Part shown: positions 8,214 to 16,770 of the stretch, piece by piece
How positions within the stretch are numbered: position 1 is the stretch's first letter
Layout of the letters: every line of letters begins with the position of its first letter
Source: an uncultured Flavobacteriaceae bacterium
GTDB taxonomy: Bacteria > Bacteroidota > Bacteroidia > Flavobacteriales > Flavobacteriaceae
Direction of reading: 5' to 3'
Assembly (NCBI GenBank): GCA_947486785.1
Contig: CANKUU010000015.1
Coordinates: 24,040 to 88,039 of the forward strand
Length of the DNA: 64,000 bases
Translations under genes and position numbers: made by a program
The notes under the pieces: generated by a model
What the model was told of the DNA's origin: nothing
Seen by the model: only the letters and a program-made list of their open reading frames with translations
The model's database searches: none

Positions 8214-9290
8214 ATGAGAAAATTTTTATTCCTTTTAACTTTACTTTTTGTTGGTACTACCAGCATCATTGCTGATTCAAATAATGTTAGTACTGCTGAA
8301 CGCCATGCTTATCTTAATAACAGCTCACCTTTTATATTTATTGAAGACGGCATAACGTTTTCTGTCTTCCCCGATGGTGAGTTCGATTTTTATATTAACC
8401 ATAGAATTGGTAATCGCAGAAGAAATATAAGCTTTAACTCGGGTTACGATTACAATGCTTTTGTGCAATATGATGATTACGGAGCTATAATTCAAGTTGA
8501 AAATGCACCCATTTATTATGATTATTACGGGCGTGTAGTTCAAATTGGTCTTGTAGAGATTACTTATCACAACAGACGAGTTCACTCTATTGGCAACATG
8601 ACTGTTTTCTATAATAATAGAGGATATTATGACTACCATACCGGTTATATAAACAGATACAACCGACGTTATCAACACAGATCAACACGTAATTTTTTCG
8701 CGAGACCTGCAAATAATTTTTGTTTGGTATACAACAGGCCTTATCGAAGAAATTATAGACCAACTAGATATACCTATTATAACCCATATAGATATAATAC
8801 AAGAAGAACATACGCAGAAATAGGTCGTGAACACCGATTCAACAATAATTGGAAACAGAGATCATCGATTTACCGCAATGATAGAAGAGTTGCTATTAAT
8901 TCAAACAGAAGAAGTAGTAGAAATGTTACTAGATCAAACAGCAGTAGAGCGAGACAAATTGTAACTGAAAATACAAACGAACCATCGTACACAAGGCAAA
9001 CTAATAACAGAACAATCTATAGAAGTAGTGCTCCTAACCAAACAAGGTCAAAAAGAAGTCGATCTAATATTGGTACAACTGAAGATAGGTCTAGAACTAG
9101 ATCAAATAATAGAACTGAGTATAAAACGCAAAAAAGCTCAAGTTCAAGATCTTTAACTAAGATACCTAATGGAAACCAAAGAAGTGTAACGCGTAGAAAT
9201 AATACATCAAGATCATCACAAGCTGTACCTGCAAAGAGTGCAAAAAATATAAAAACTGTCGCAAATTATAGAAGTGCATCGCGACACTAG
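8214..9290 (+). CDS. Secreted Tyr/Asn/Arg-rich protein of unknown function
   Basis: A 358-residue protein with a clear signal peptide (MRKFLFLLTLLFVGTTSIIA). The first 130 residues form a compact region of short beta-like repeats (GITFSVFPDGEFDFYI, 'YDDYGAI', 'YYDYYGRVVQIG', 'YHNRRVHSIG'). Then come Tyr/Arg-rich segments, and from about residue 210 a low-complexity basic tail full of Ser-Arg pairs (RRSSRN, SNSSRAR, RSKRSRS). I recognise the N-terminal pattern as typical of flavobacterial hypothetical proteins but know no function. There is no T9SS sorting domain. A basic, disordered tail outside the inner membrane could bind polyanions such as DNA or polysaccharide (inference). A strong terminator follows. 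Confidence 0.85.
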   Translation: MRKFLFLLTLLFVGTTSIIADSNNVSTAERHAYLNNSSPFIFIEDGITFSVFPDGEFDFYINHRIGNRRRNISFNSGYDYNAFVQYDDYGAIIQVENAPIYYDYYGRVVQIGLVEITYHNRRVHSIGNMTVFYNNRGYYDYHTGYINRYNRRYQHRSTRNFFARPANNFCLVYNRPYRRNYRPTRYTYYNPYRYNTRRTYAEIGREHRFNNNWKQRSSIYRNDRRVAINSNRRSSRNVTRSNSSRARQIVTENTNEPSYTRQTNNRTIYRSSAPNQTRSKRSRSNIGTTEDRSRTRSNNRTEYKTQKSSSSRSLTKIPNGNQRSVTRRNNTSRSSQAVPAKSAKNIKTVANYRSASRH

Positions 9291-9314
9291 AAATAGTTTT
9301 TTTGTTGGTTGTTA

Positions 9315-9346
9315 AGCCCTAAAGCAATACTAATTGCTTTAGGGCT
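9315..9346. terminator. Intrinsic terminator
   Basis: A 14-bp perfect stem (AGCCCTAAAGCAAT and complement) with a four-base ACTA loop, followed on the plus strand by an ATTTTTT tract. It ends the transcript from 8214-9290. Its 3' arm overlaps the last bases of the convergent flippase gene. Confidence 0.88.
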
Positions 9347-10820
9347 ATTTTTTAATAATAGCACAAACTTGAGAAATAAGCTTATTTACTAATTGATTGA
9401 TATCTTCAGAAACATTGAATTTATATAGTAAGTAGCCATAAATTAAAATCATTAACACACTTTTTAAAACAATATTAAAAATAGGATGAAATGAGAAATT
9501 AATAAAATAAAAACCAGTTCCTAATAAAATTAAAAAACAGAGCACCTTTAGTGTTTCTTTTGAAAAAGGCAAGATTCCGAATTTAATTTTCACAAATCTT
9601 AGTTTAATCGTATTAAATATAAAAAAAGCAAGAAAACTAGCGATGGCAGCACCCTCTATTCCATATCGTGGTATTAGTAAGTAATTAAAAAATATAGTTA
9701 ATATAGCTAACAATAAACCCATTAAAAGGACGGCACGATAATAATTTGAATTATATAAAATGGCATTATTTATACCCAATAACGCATCATAAACCTTAAT
9801 TAATCCAATAATACTTATTATGGTTATACCTCCGCTATATGCTTCAGGAATTAAAAGATATAAATCAGAAACATTTAATAAAATTAGCAAAAACAAAATA
9901 CCTGAAATTATAAAAAGTGTCAATGAACTTTTGTGATATAAGGTTTTTAAACCAGTTCTATCATCTTCGTTCATTAACTTTGCCGTTAAGGGTGAGGTAA
10001 TTTGTTGCATACTTCTAGAAGGAACACCAATAACCACAGCAATGTAAACTGCAACACCATAATATGCAACATTTTCAATGGCTTTAAATTGATTTAGCAT
10101 TACCTTATCTACTTCTAAAAGAACAACCGAAGCAGAGGCACCAATAATAATTAAGACGGTATATTTTATGATATTTCTGGCGTTTTTCGGCCAGTTAAAG
10201 TTAAGTTTAGGTGCTCTTTGCCGATACGCATAAAACTTCATAATTAGCATTCTAAAAATGTACAAGCCCACCAGTGCTTTAAAAAAAAATGCTATTGTAA
10301 TCGTATTCCAATAAATTAGTAACAATAAAACCGTTGTGCCCATTCTAACAAAAACTTCTTTCATCAAATTTCCAAAAACTGACTTCATATGTACTTTCGC
10401 CCAAGCATAAAAAATTTCAAAATAGGCCATGGCGACACCTATAATAAATATATACCAAACATAGTTTTTTACTATTCCATTTCGTTTAGATAGAAGGTCT
10501 CCCACAAAATCATCAGAAAAATATAAAAATGCAGTTAACGGTATAAGTATTAAAAGAGGTAAGAGTAACATTAGTGTTAAAAAACTATCTGTTTCTTCAT
10601 TTTTTAAAAATGAACTAAAAAACTTTACCATGGTGATTGGAACTCCAAAAGCAATAATAGGCATTAAGATATTTGACACTGCCAAAACTACGGTGACCAA
10701 TCCAAAATAATCAGCACTTAAAAATGTAGTAAATAAAAAAAGATGATTTAATGCGCCAATAGCGAAACCAACATAGGTTATTATTGTGTTATTTAGCGAT
10801 TGTTTAAGTACGATGCCCAT
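9345..10820 (-). CDS. Polysaccharide flippase (Wzx/MurJ-like, MOP superfamily)
   Basis: A 491-residue inner-membrane protein with about 12-14 hydrophobic segments spread over its whole length, matching the size and pattern of lipid-linked oligosaccharide flippases. The N-terminus (LNNTIITYVGFAIGALNHLF) and the central VDKVMLNQFKAIENVAYYGVA segment are typical of the oligosaccharide-flippase family. It would move lipid-linked glycan repeat units to the periplasmic face. Its start shares one base with the stop of the upstream glycosyltransferase gene, which indicates translational coupling in an operon with the YfhO-type gene. The substrate cannot be told from sequence. Confidence 0.88.
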   Translation of the reverse strand: MGIVLKQSLNNTIITYVGFAIGALNHLFLFTTFLSADYFGLVTVVLAVSNILMPIIAFGVPITMVKFFSSFLKNEETDSFLTLMLLLPLLILIPLTAFLYFSDDFVGDLLSKRNGIVKNYVWYIFIIGVAMAYFEIFYAWAKVHMKSVFGNLMKEVFVRMGTTVLLLLIYWNTITIAFFFKALVGLYIFRMLIMKFYAYRQRAPKLNFNWPKNARNIIKYTVLIIIGASASVVLLEVDKVMLNQFKAIENVAYYGVAVYIAVVIGVPSRSMQQITSPLTAKLMNEDDRTGLKTLYHKSSLTLFIISGILFLLILLNVSDLYLLIPEAYSGGITIISIIGLIKVYDALLGINNAILYNSNYYRAVLLMGLLLAILTIFFNYLLIPRYGIEGAAIASFLAFFIFNTIKLRFVKIKFGILPFSKETLKVLCFLILLGTGFYFINFSFHPIFNIVLKSVLMILIYGYLLYKFNVSEDINQLVNKLISQVCAIIKK

Positions 10821-12091
10821 TACAAAAGTTTGGTTAGCTTTCGCGTAAGTTCTCTCCTACTATATTTTTCAACATTTATACTTTCAACTCTAAGATCATT
10901 ATGCTGAAAGCGACTAAACCATTCTAAAATTAAAGCTTTAAGCGCTAAGCGTGCCTCATAATCAAAAACTTGACCTGATTTGGTGTCTGCTATGATTTGT
11001 CCAACTTCCCAGTTTTTTGGGCCAACCCCTAAAATTGGCCTTTTAGCAGCCATATATTCGAATAATTTACCAGGAATAATCCCCTCTGTTTCGGGTGAGT
11101 TAATCTCAATAAGAAGTAATACTTGCGATTGCTGTTGAAATTTTATTGCATCACTATGAGATAAATAATCGAGCTGATTCAAATATGGCTGTAAACCATA
11201 AGCATAAATATTGTCAATTACATCTTCGCTTACTACACCTATTAATTGAAGCTCAAAAGCTTCACGAAACTCACTATTTTCTTTTAGTATTTCAGCTAAT
11301 ACGCCCCATAAATTACTAGGGTTTCTTCCTGAAAGCAAAGAGCCAATATGAGCTAAAGTAAACTTTTGGTTTAATTGTACATCTCCTGTATATGTTATAT
11401 CATAACCGTTTGTAATTACAGAAATTGGACCATTGCATAGGGCTTGAAACTCCTTTTTTGTTTTTTCACTTGTTACTGTAATGCTATCTGCATGGTTAAG
11501 AACCAAACTTTCTAGATGTTTATGCTTTGCTGCCGAACGTTTGGTTAACCTTAATTTTTTATGATAGCCTATAGAGGTCCAAGGGTCTCTGAAATCAGCA
11601 ATCCAACGCACCCCAATATTTTGTTTTAGTTGATGTCCAATTAAATGTACGCTATGCGGTGGACCTGTTGTAATTATAGTTTGTATGTTATGCTTTACTA
11701 GCATATCTGACAAAAAAGTAACAGATGGTTTTACCCAAAATTTTCGCGCATCGGGTATAAACAAATTACCTCTTACCCAAAGTAGCATCTTTTCTAAAAA
11801 AGACTGATTTTTATTTTTAATAATTCCTAAACTTATACGTTTTGTTTTTTTTGTAGATAAATAAGCTGCCCATGCATAAGGCTCATAAATTGGATGTTTA
11901 AGTATCGTAATACCTTCAGGTATATCTTCAGCTAAACTTGCATCGAGCATAGGATATGTTGGATTTTCTGGTATATAAACCAAAGGCTCAATACCAAAAT
12001 CACGTAAATATTTTACAAATTTCAGCCATCGTTGAACACCTGGTCCTCCTGCTGGAGGCCAATAATAGGTGATAACCAGCACGTTTCGCAT
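10820..12091 (-). CDS. Glycosyltransferase, GT-B fold (family 4-like)
   Basis: A 423-residue cytoplasmic or peripheral membrane sugar transferase. The N-terminal acceptor domain begins NVLVITYYWPPAGGPGVQR, a hallmark of bacteroidetal GT4-like enzymes. It includes TTGPPHSVHLIG and WIADFRDPWTS. The C-terminal donor domain has FTLAHIGSLLSGRNPSNL, then PGKLFEYMAAKRPILGVG, with the Glu typical of the nucleotide-sugar site. It is the middle gene of a three-gene operon: five bases after the YfhO-type gene and one base overlap with the flippase. Surface polysaccharide or lipid-linked glycan assembly is the likely role; donor and acceptor are unknown. Confidence 0.9.
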   Translation of the reverse strand: MRNVLVITYYWPPAGGPGVQRWLKFVKYLRDFGIEPLVYIPENPTYPMLDASLAEDIPEGITILKHPIYEPYAWAAYLSTKKTKRISLGIIKNKNQSFLEKMLLWVRGNLFIPDARKFWVKPSVTFLSDMLVKHNIQTIITTGPPHSVHLIGHQLKQNIGVRWIADFRDPWTSIGYHKKLRLTKRSAAKHKHLESLVLNHADSITVTSEKTKKEFQALCNGPISVITNGYDITYTGDVQLNQKFTLAHIGSLLSGRNPSNLWGVLAEILKENSEFREAFELQLIGVVSEDVIDNIYAYGLQPYLNQLDYLSHSDAIKFQQQSQVLLLIEINSPETEGIIPGKLFEYMAAKRPILGVGPKNWEVGQIIADTKSGQVFDYEARLALKALILEWFSRFQHNDLRVESINVEKYSRRELTRKLTKLL

Positions 12092-12096
12092 TTGAC

Positions 12097-14535
12097 TTAT
12101 GATTTTTCTTTTTTCTTAGATTTCCAGAATGAAAATCCTATTGCACCAACAACAATTAAGGCTAACAAAATAGAGCTCGCTAAAGTTATTTTGCTGCCAA
12201 GTTTAACTACTTCAGGTTCAAACTTAAACTCTATCGTGTGTTTACCTTCGGGCACCCTTAAGGCTCTTAGCACATAATTAACCCTAAAATGATCTGTTAA
12301 TTTTCCATCAATATATGCATTCCAACCATGGGCGTAGTACATCTCAGAAAATACGGCAATTCCTGAAAAAGAATTATTCGATTGATAGGTAAGATGATTA
12401 GGTTTATAATTAGTTAAAACCACAGATGAAGTAGAATCTACTCTAAAAGCAAAACGGTTTATATTTGAAAAATCTGATGTATTCACCAAAGCTTCCCTTT
12501 TGGTGTTTAAATCTTCTAATTGCTTAATTTCTTCATCAGCCGAACTCACCTTTTTAAGTTTTTCAATGAACCAGGCATTACCATTAGCTTCAGGATTTCT
12601 AGCCGGGTACTTTTCACCCTCTTTACTTTGTTGAATAACGTATTTTACATTCAACATGTTCAAAATTTCGCCATTACCTTTCGCCAGTTGATAGTTAAAT
12701 AGATCTTGTATTCCTGCAGGTTTTGCAGCATGATAACCACTTATCGATTGATGAAAATAAGCTGTTCTTGCTCCACTTAAACCTTCTGACTGGTCAAAAA
12801 CGCGATATACTCCTTTGTCCTTTTTTATTTCTTTATCGAAAGGTCTTATAGAAAACGGTTCTTTCATACTCGACTTTGACACAAAATTATCTTTGTTTAC
12901 ATACCTTAGGTCTACCCCTACTAAGTCAAAAACAATCAAAATACCCAAGCTTATAATAACTACATTTTGCTTTAGTTTATCTTTTAAATAAAACCATAAT
13001 ACTCCAATAGTAAATAAAACAAAAAGTATCGATCGAAAAAGGTCGTTATTGTAAACCATTTTCCGATCAGCTTTCACCATAGCTGGAAGTTCCTCCATAC
13101 CGGTAACTCTAAAATTTCGATCACCTGGTGCAGAAAAATCGAACACGCCTTGAAAAACAAATAATAGCACGCCTAAACCTAAGGTTATCCCTGCTGCAAT
13201 GGCTAGTGACCTCAATTTTTCTTTCTTTTCAATGGCTTTATCAAAAACAGCAACTAAAGCTAAAATAGCAAGTACAGGAGCACACATTTCTAAGATTACC
13301 TGAATGGATGAAACCGCCCTAAATTTATCGTAAAGTGGAAAGTAATCAATCATAAAGTCGGTTAAGAGACTAAAATTCTTTCCCCAAGACAAAAATAAAG
13401 ACATGACAACACCTCCTACAAGCCACCATTTAGACTTATCTCGTACAAGGAATAAACCTAAAATAAATAAAAAGAAGATTATTGCCCCAATATATGCAGG
13501 ACCAGAAGTACTGGGCTGTCCACCCCAATATAAGGGCAAACCACTTGTAAAATCTTCTGCTCTACTTCGAGGTAGACCTTTCTCTACCAAATAATCGTAT
13601 GTTTTAGAATCTTTTCCTAAATTTTCTTGAGACCCACCGCCAAATAGTCGAGGTACAAAAAGATTTAACGATTCAGTAATACCATAACTCCAAAATGTAA
13701 TATAGTCTTTATCAAGTCCGGTAGATTTTTCTTTAAAACTACCATCTGGGTTTATGGTCAATTTAGAAGGTCCTCTTGTACTCCAATCTGCATATTCTTT
13801 TGTCGCTAGTAAACCCGTAGCGTTGGCAGTAATACCAATTGTTACAGCGACTAACAATATTCCTACTGATGCAAAAAAATGCTTTAAATATTTTTTACGA
13901 ATAGCATCAATTAAATAAACGACCCCTAAGATTAAGACCAAAAGCATAAAATAATAGGTCATTTGATAATGGTTTGCTCTTATTTCGAGGGCCATTGCTA
14001 CTCCAGTCAAAATAAACCCCCAAAGATATTTTTTTCTAAAAACCAAAATAATACCCCCCAAAACCATAGGTAAATAACCCATTGCGTGCGCTTTTGCATT
14101 ATGCCCAGCTCCAAAAATTATAATTAAATAAGTAGAAAAGCCAAAAGCTAGAGCCCCAATTATGGCGAGCCGAAAATCTACTTTCATGCAACATAACAAG
14201 ATATAAAACCCTAAAAAATATAGAAATAAATAATCTGCGGGTCGGGGTAAGAAACGAATTAGTGAATCTAATTTTTTAACATAATCATGCGGATAATAGG
14301 CCCCCAATTGATAGGTAGGCATTCCGCCAAAAGCACTATTTGTCCAGTAAGGCTCTTGATCATTATTGTTTTTTCGAAATTCATTTTGCTCTTTAGCCAT
14401 GCCAACAAATTGCTTGATATCATGTTGGCTAATAACTTTATTTTGTAAAACTGGACTAAAGTAGGCCAAGGAAGCAATTACAAAAAATACAGCTACAAAA
14501 AAGTGAATAAAAAAAGCTTTTAATCCTGTACGCAT
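12097..14535 (-). CDS. YfhO-family multi-spanning membrane protein
   Basis: An 812-residue integral membrane protein with about 12-13 helices. A soluble periplasmic portion lies near residues 580-780, followed by a final helix and a Lys-rich cytoplasmic end. Conserved family-type stretches include FSPVLQNKVISQHDIKQ, the first extracytoplasmic loop EPYWTNSAFGGMPTYQLG, and YYAHGWNAYIDGK near the C-terminus. YfhO proteins are GT-C-like enzymes implicated in glycosylating cell-envelope polymers with polyprenyl-linked sugars. It heads the operon with a glycosyltransferase and flippase, supporting a role in envelope glycan assembly. Confidence 0.92.
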   Translation of the reverse strand: MRTGLKAFFIHFFVAVFFVIASLAYFSPVLQNKVISQHDIKQFVGMAKEQNEFRKNNNDQEPYWTNSAFGGMPTYQLGAYYPHDYVKKLDSLIRFLPRPADYLFLYFLGFYILLCCMKVDFRLAIIGALAFGFSTYLIIIFGAGHNAKAHAMGYLPMVLGGIILVFRKKYLWGFILTGVAMALEIRANHYQMTYYFMLLVLILGVVYLIDAIRKKYLKHFFASVGILLVAVTIGITANATGLLATKEYADWSTRGPSKLTINPDGSFKEKSTGLDKDYITFWSYGITESLNLFVPRLFGGGSQENLGKDSKTYDYLVEKGLPRSRAEDFTSGLPLYWGGQPSTSGPAYIGAIIFFLFILGLFLVRDKSKWWLVGGVVMSLFLSWGKNFSLLTDFMIDYFPLYDKFRAVSSIQVILEMCAPVLAILALVAVFDKAIEKKEKLRSLAIAAGITLGLGVLLFVFQGVFDFSAPGDRNFRVTGMEELPAMVKADRKMVYNNDLFRSILFVLFTIGVLWFYLKDKLKQNVVIISLGILIVFDLVGVDLRYVNKDNFVSKSSMKEPFSIRPFDKEIKKDKGVYRVFDQSEGLSGARTAYFHQSISGYHAAKPAGIQDLFNYQLAKGNGEILNMLNVKYVIQQSKEGEKYPARNPEANGNAWFIEKLKKVSSADEEIKQLEDLNTKREALVNTSDFSNINRFAFRVDSTSSVVLTNYKPNHLTYQSNNSFSGIAVFSEMYYAHGWNAYIDGKLTDHFRVNYVLRALRVPEGKHTIEFKFEPEVVKLGSKITLASSILLALIVVGAIGFSFWKSKKKEKS

Positions 14536-14725
14536 AAGTGTTTTTACTGGTTGATACTGCTAAAATAATGAATGAAGTCTTTTAAACTTTTCTTTTGACA
14601 GCAATTTTTATTTAATGACAAAAATTAAAACGATATGATGGAAAATTAAAGGCAACTTAACATCGTATTAAACCCATCTAATGATTAAAATATATCATCG
14701 ATTTTAGAAAACTGTTGATTTAGTT

Positions 14726-14992
14726 TTAATCAATCTCTTCAAAATCAATATAATCCCCTACTGGTTTAGAGGCATCTGATTTATTTGCTGGTTTCTTTTC
14801 CACAATAATATCACCAACTCTCTGTTCTGTGGTGTTGTTACCAGGTTGCGCATAACCGCCAAATTTCTCTTTAAAATGAGCTTCTGTTTTTTTTGCAGCG
14901 TAGTTAATTATTTTAGGTGCAAAGAGTTTAGCTAGCAGTTTTACTAAGTAGTAAACTAGAATTAATACTAGAATTGTCTTTAATAACGGCAT
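14726..14992 (-). CDS. DUF4834 family small membrane protein
   Basis: An 88-residue protein with one N-terminal membrane helix (LLKTILVLILVYYLVKLLAK) and a polar tail ending in an acidic VGDYIDFEEID. The pattern matches the DUF4834 family of Bacteroidota, which is commonly found beside YfhO genes. It lies about 190 bases upstream of the YfhO operon on the same strand and diverges from the barrel gene at 15106. The function is not known. Confidence 0.85.
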   Translation of the reverse strand: MPLLKTILVLILVYYLVKLLAKLFAPKIINYAAKKTEAHFKEKFGGYAQPGNNTTEQRVGDIIVEKKPANKSDASKPVGDYIDFEEID

Positions 14993-15105
14993 AATAATTT
15001 TTATTTACATATCAAAAATACAATTCTAACGTTGTTATAGATAGATGAAAGTCTTAAAATATTAATAAAGTAAGTCTTCGCGACTTCTATTTTGAAGCAA
15101 TTTAA

Positions 15106-16173
15106 ATGAAACAGATCTTTTTTCTTCTACTGAGTGCCCTTCCTTTGTACGGGTTTTCGCAATATACTGATGTCATTAACTCAAACCGCCCTGGGCTCTC
15201 GGTAAGCGCTTATGCTGTAGGTAAAAATGTGCTTCAAGTAGAGGCCGGTTTAAGATATGAGCAAAGTGATCACTTTTTATTAAATTCTCAATCGAACCTC
15301 TGGGGCACCGATATATCATTACGTTACGGTTTGCTTTTTGAACAATTAGAGATTAACTACGAAGGCACTTTTCAGCATAACAAGACTGTTTATACAAATT
15401 CTGGTTTAGAAGATTCTTTTTTCAATTTTACCAGAAATCGACTAGGTTTAAAATTCCTTGTCTATGACCGATATAAAAGCCCTGAAAGAAATAAGCCCAA
15501 TATTCATAGCTGGCGTGCAAATAATGTGTTTCAACTAAAAAACTTAATTCCCTCTATTTCGCTCTATGGTGGGGCTACTTTTAACTTAGGTGAAAACCCT
15601 TTTTACATTGGTGATCCTACTGTGTCTTATAGAGCTATGATTGCCACCCAAAGTAAATTAACACCGCGTTTTGTATTAATTTCAAATATAGCATATGACC
15701 GTATATCTTCCGATTTTCCAGAGCTAAGTTACCTCGTATCATTATCTTATGCATTTCGTAATCCGAAATGGAGCACTTTTGTTGAAAACCAAGGTATAAA
15801 AAGTGACCGATATTCAGATGTTTTAATTCGTTCAGGTGTTGCGTATTTGCTTAAAGAAAATATGCAGGTAGATCTTAATTTAGGCGCGAGTTTTAAAAAC
15901 ACACCCTCACGTATTTTTATAACTGCAGGCATGTCATATCGATTTGATATGCATAAGGATAAAGAGATTCCTATAGAAGATCAAAAGGCTGGAGAAAATG
16001 GAGGCCCCATTAAAAAGAACTCCATGAAAAAGAAAAAGAAGGATAAAAATAAGATGCAAGGTTCCGGCGCAGAGGATATTGATTTATCTCCTTCTAAAAA
16101 ACAACTTCGCAAACTAAAAAAAGAGAAAAAAAGAAAAAACAAGAAAAAAGATAACGGTGTGATTGAATTCTAA
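15106..16173 (+). CDS. Outer-membrane beta-barrel protein, phenol-degradation MetA-like transporter fold
   Basis: A 355-residue protein with a signal peptide (MKQIFFLLLSALPLYGFSQ). A barrel domain covers about residues 20-280: alternating strands such as NVLQVEAGLRYEQSD, DISLRYGLLFEQLEINYEG and ITAGMSYRFDM. The opening INSNRPGLSVSAYAVGKN is typical of the 'putative MetA-pathway of phenol degradation' barrel family. That family name is historical; a real phenol link is not implied. From about residue 290 a very Lys-rich tail of roughly 65 residues follows (KKKKKDKNK, KKEKKRKNKKK). It would be periplasmic and is unusual for this family. Confidence 0.82.
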   Translation: MKQIFFLLLSALPLYGFSQYTDVINSNRPGLSVSAYAVGKNVLQVEAGLRYEQSDHFLLNSQSNLWGTDISLRYGLLFEQLEINYEGTFQHNKTVYTNSGLEDSFFNFTRNRLGLKFLVYDRYKSPERNKPNIHSWRANNVFQLKNLIPSISLYGGATFNLGENPFYIGDPTVSYRAMIATQSKLTPRFVLISNIAYDRISSDFPELSYLVSLSYAFRNPKWSTFVENQGIKSDRYSDVLIRSGVAYLLKENMQVDLNLGASFKNTPSRIFITAGMSYRFDMHKDKEIPIEDQKAGENGGPIKKNSMKKKKKDKNKMQGSGAEDIDLSPSKKQLRKLKKEKKRKNKKKDNGVIEF

Positions 16174-16692
16174 TTTGAGGTGCAAATTAACTCGGATTTT
16201 AGTTTTGCTTTTCAAATGTTCGGCACCCTTAACAATAAAAGCGTCTTTCTAAGCTTTTTCATAAAACTTGTATTAAAGTTGAAGTTATAGTTATTCATTG
16301 TCTAAACCATTTGATTACAACAAACATCATAAAACTCGTCTGTTTTTTTTAGCAAAAGATATAAACCTGTTTACTATTGGGTGTAATCTAGGAGGGTATA
16401 TTTTACAAGACATAAGAATATTGCAAAAAGCCTCAATTATTAGCTAAAGCGCCCGGTTCCTTTAAATTGTTTAAACGGAAGATACCCACTAGCCCTAATT
16501 TGGTTGCAAAACTTTTTAGGTTAAAATGCAAAAATAGGAATAGGCTCTCTTATTTAAACCTTAGCAAGTATAGCGGACTATCTCAAAAATAAACAACTCT
16601 GGCATCGGCTTTTTAAGCTTGAATTAAGGGTATGCTTATTACTATTATAGCCCGTTTTAATTAAAAATAAACTCACCTAACCAAAACAAAAA
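16174..16692. other. Intergenic region without recognisable genes
   Basis: About 520 bases between convergent genes. Stop codons are frequent in all frames and no RNA structure or repeat stands out, apart from the terminator at its right end. Confidence 0.5.
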
Positions 16693-16720
16693 AGACCGTC
16701 TAAATATTTTTAGACGGTCT
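16693..16720 (-). terminator. Intrinsic terminator of the large glycoside hydrolase gene
   Basis: A 12-bp perfect stem AGACCGTCTAAA with loop TATT. The preceding A-rich stretch on the plus strand reads as a U tract on the minus-strand transcript, 50 bases after the hydrolase stop codon. Confidence 0.85.
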
Positions 16721-16770
16721 CATTTTTACTTAAAATTTAAAATGTTGTTTTTAACTTATATCCGTCAATT

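Noticed and set aside
16174..16692. Possible RNA gene in the long gap before the hydrolase terminator
   Set aside because: No stable long-range pairing or known RNA motif was visible by eye.
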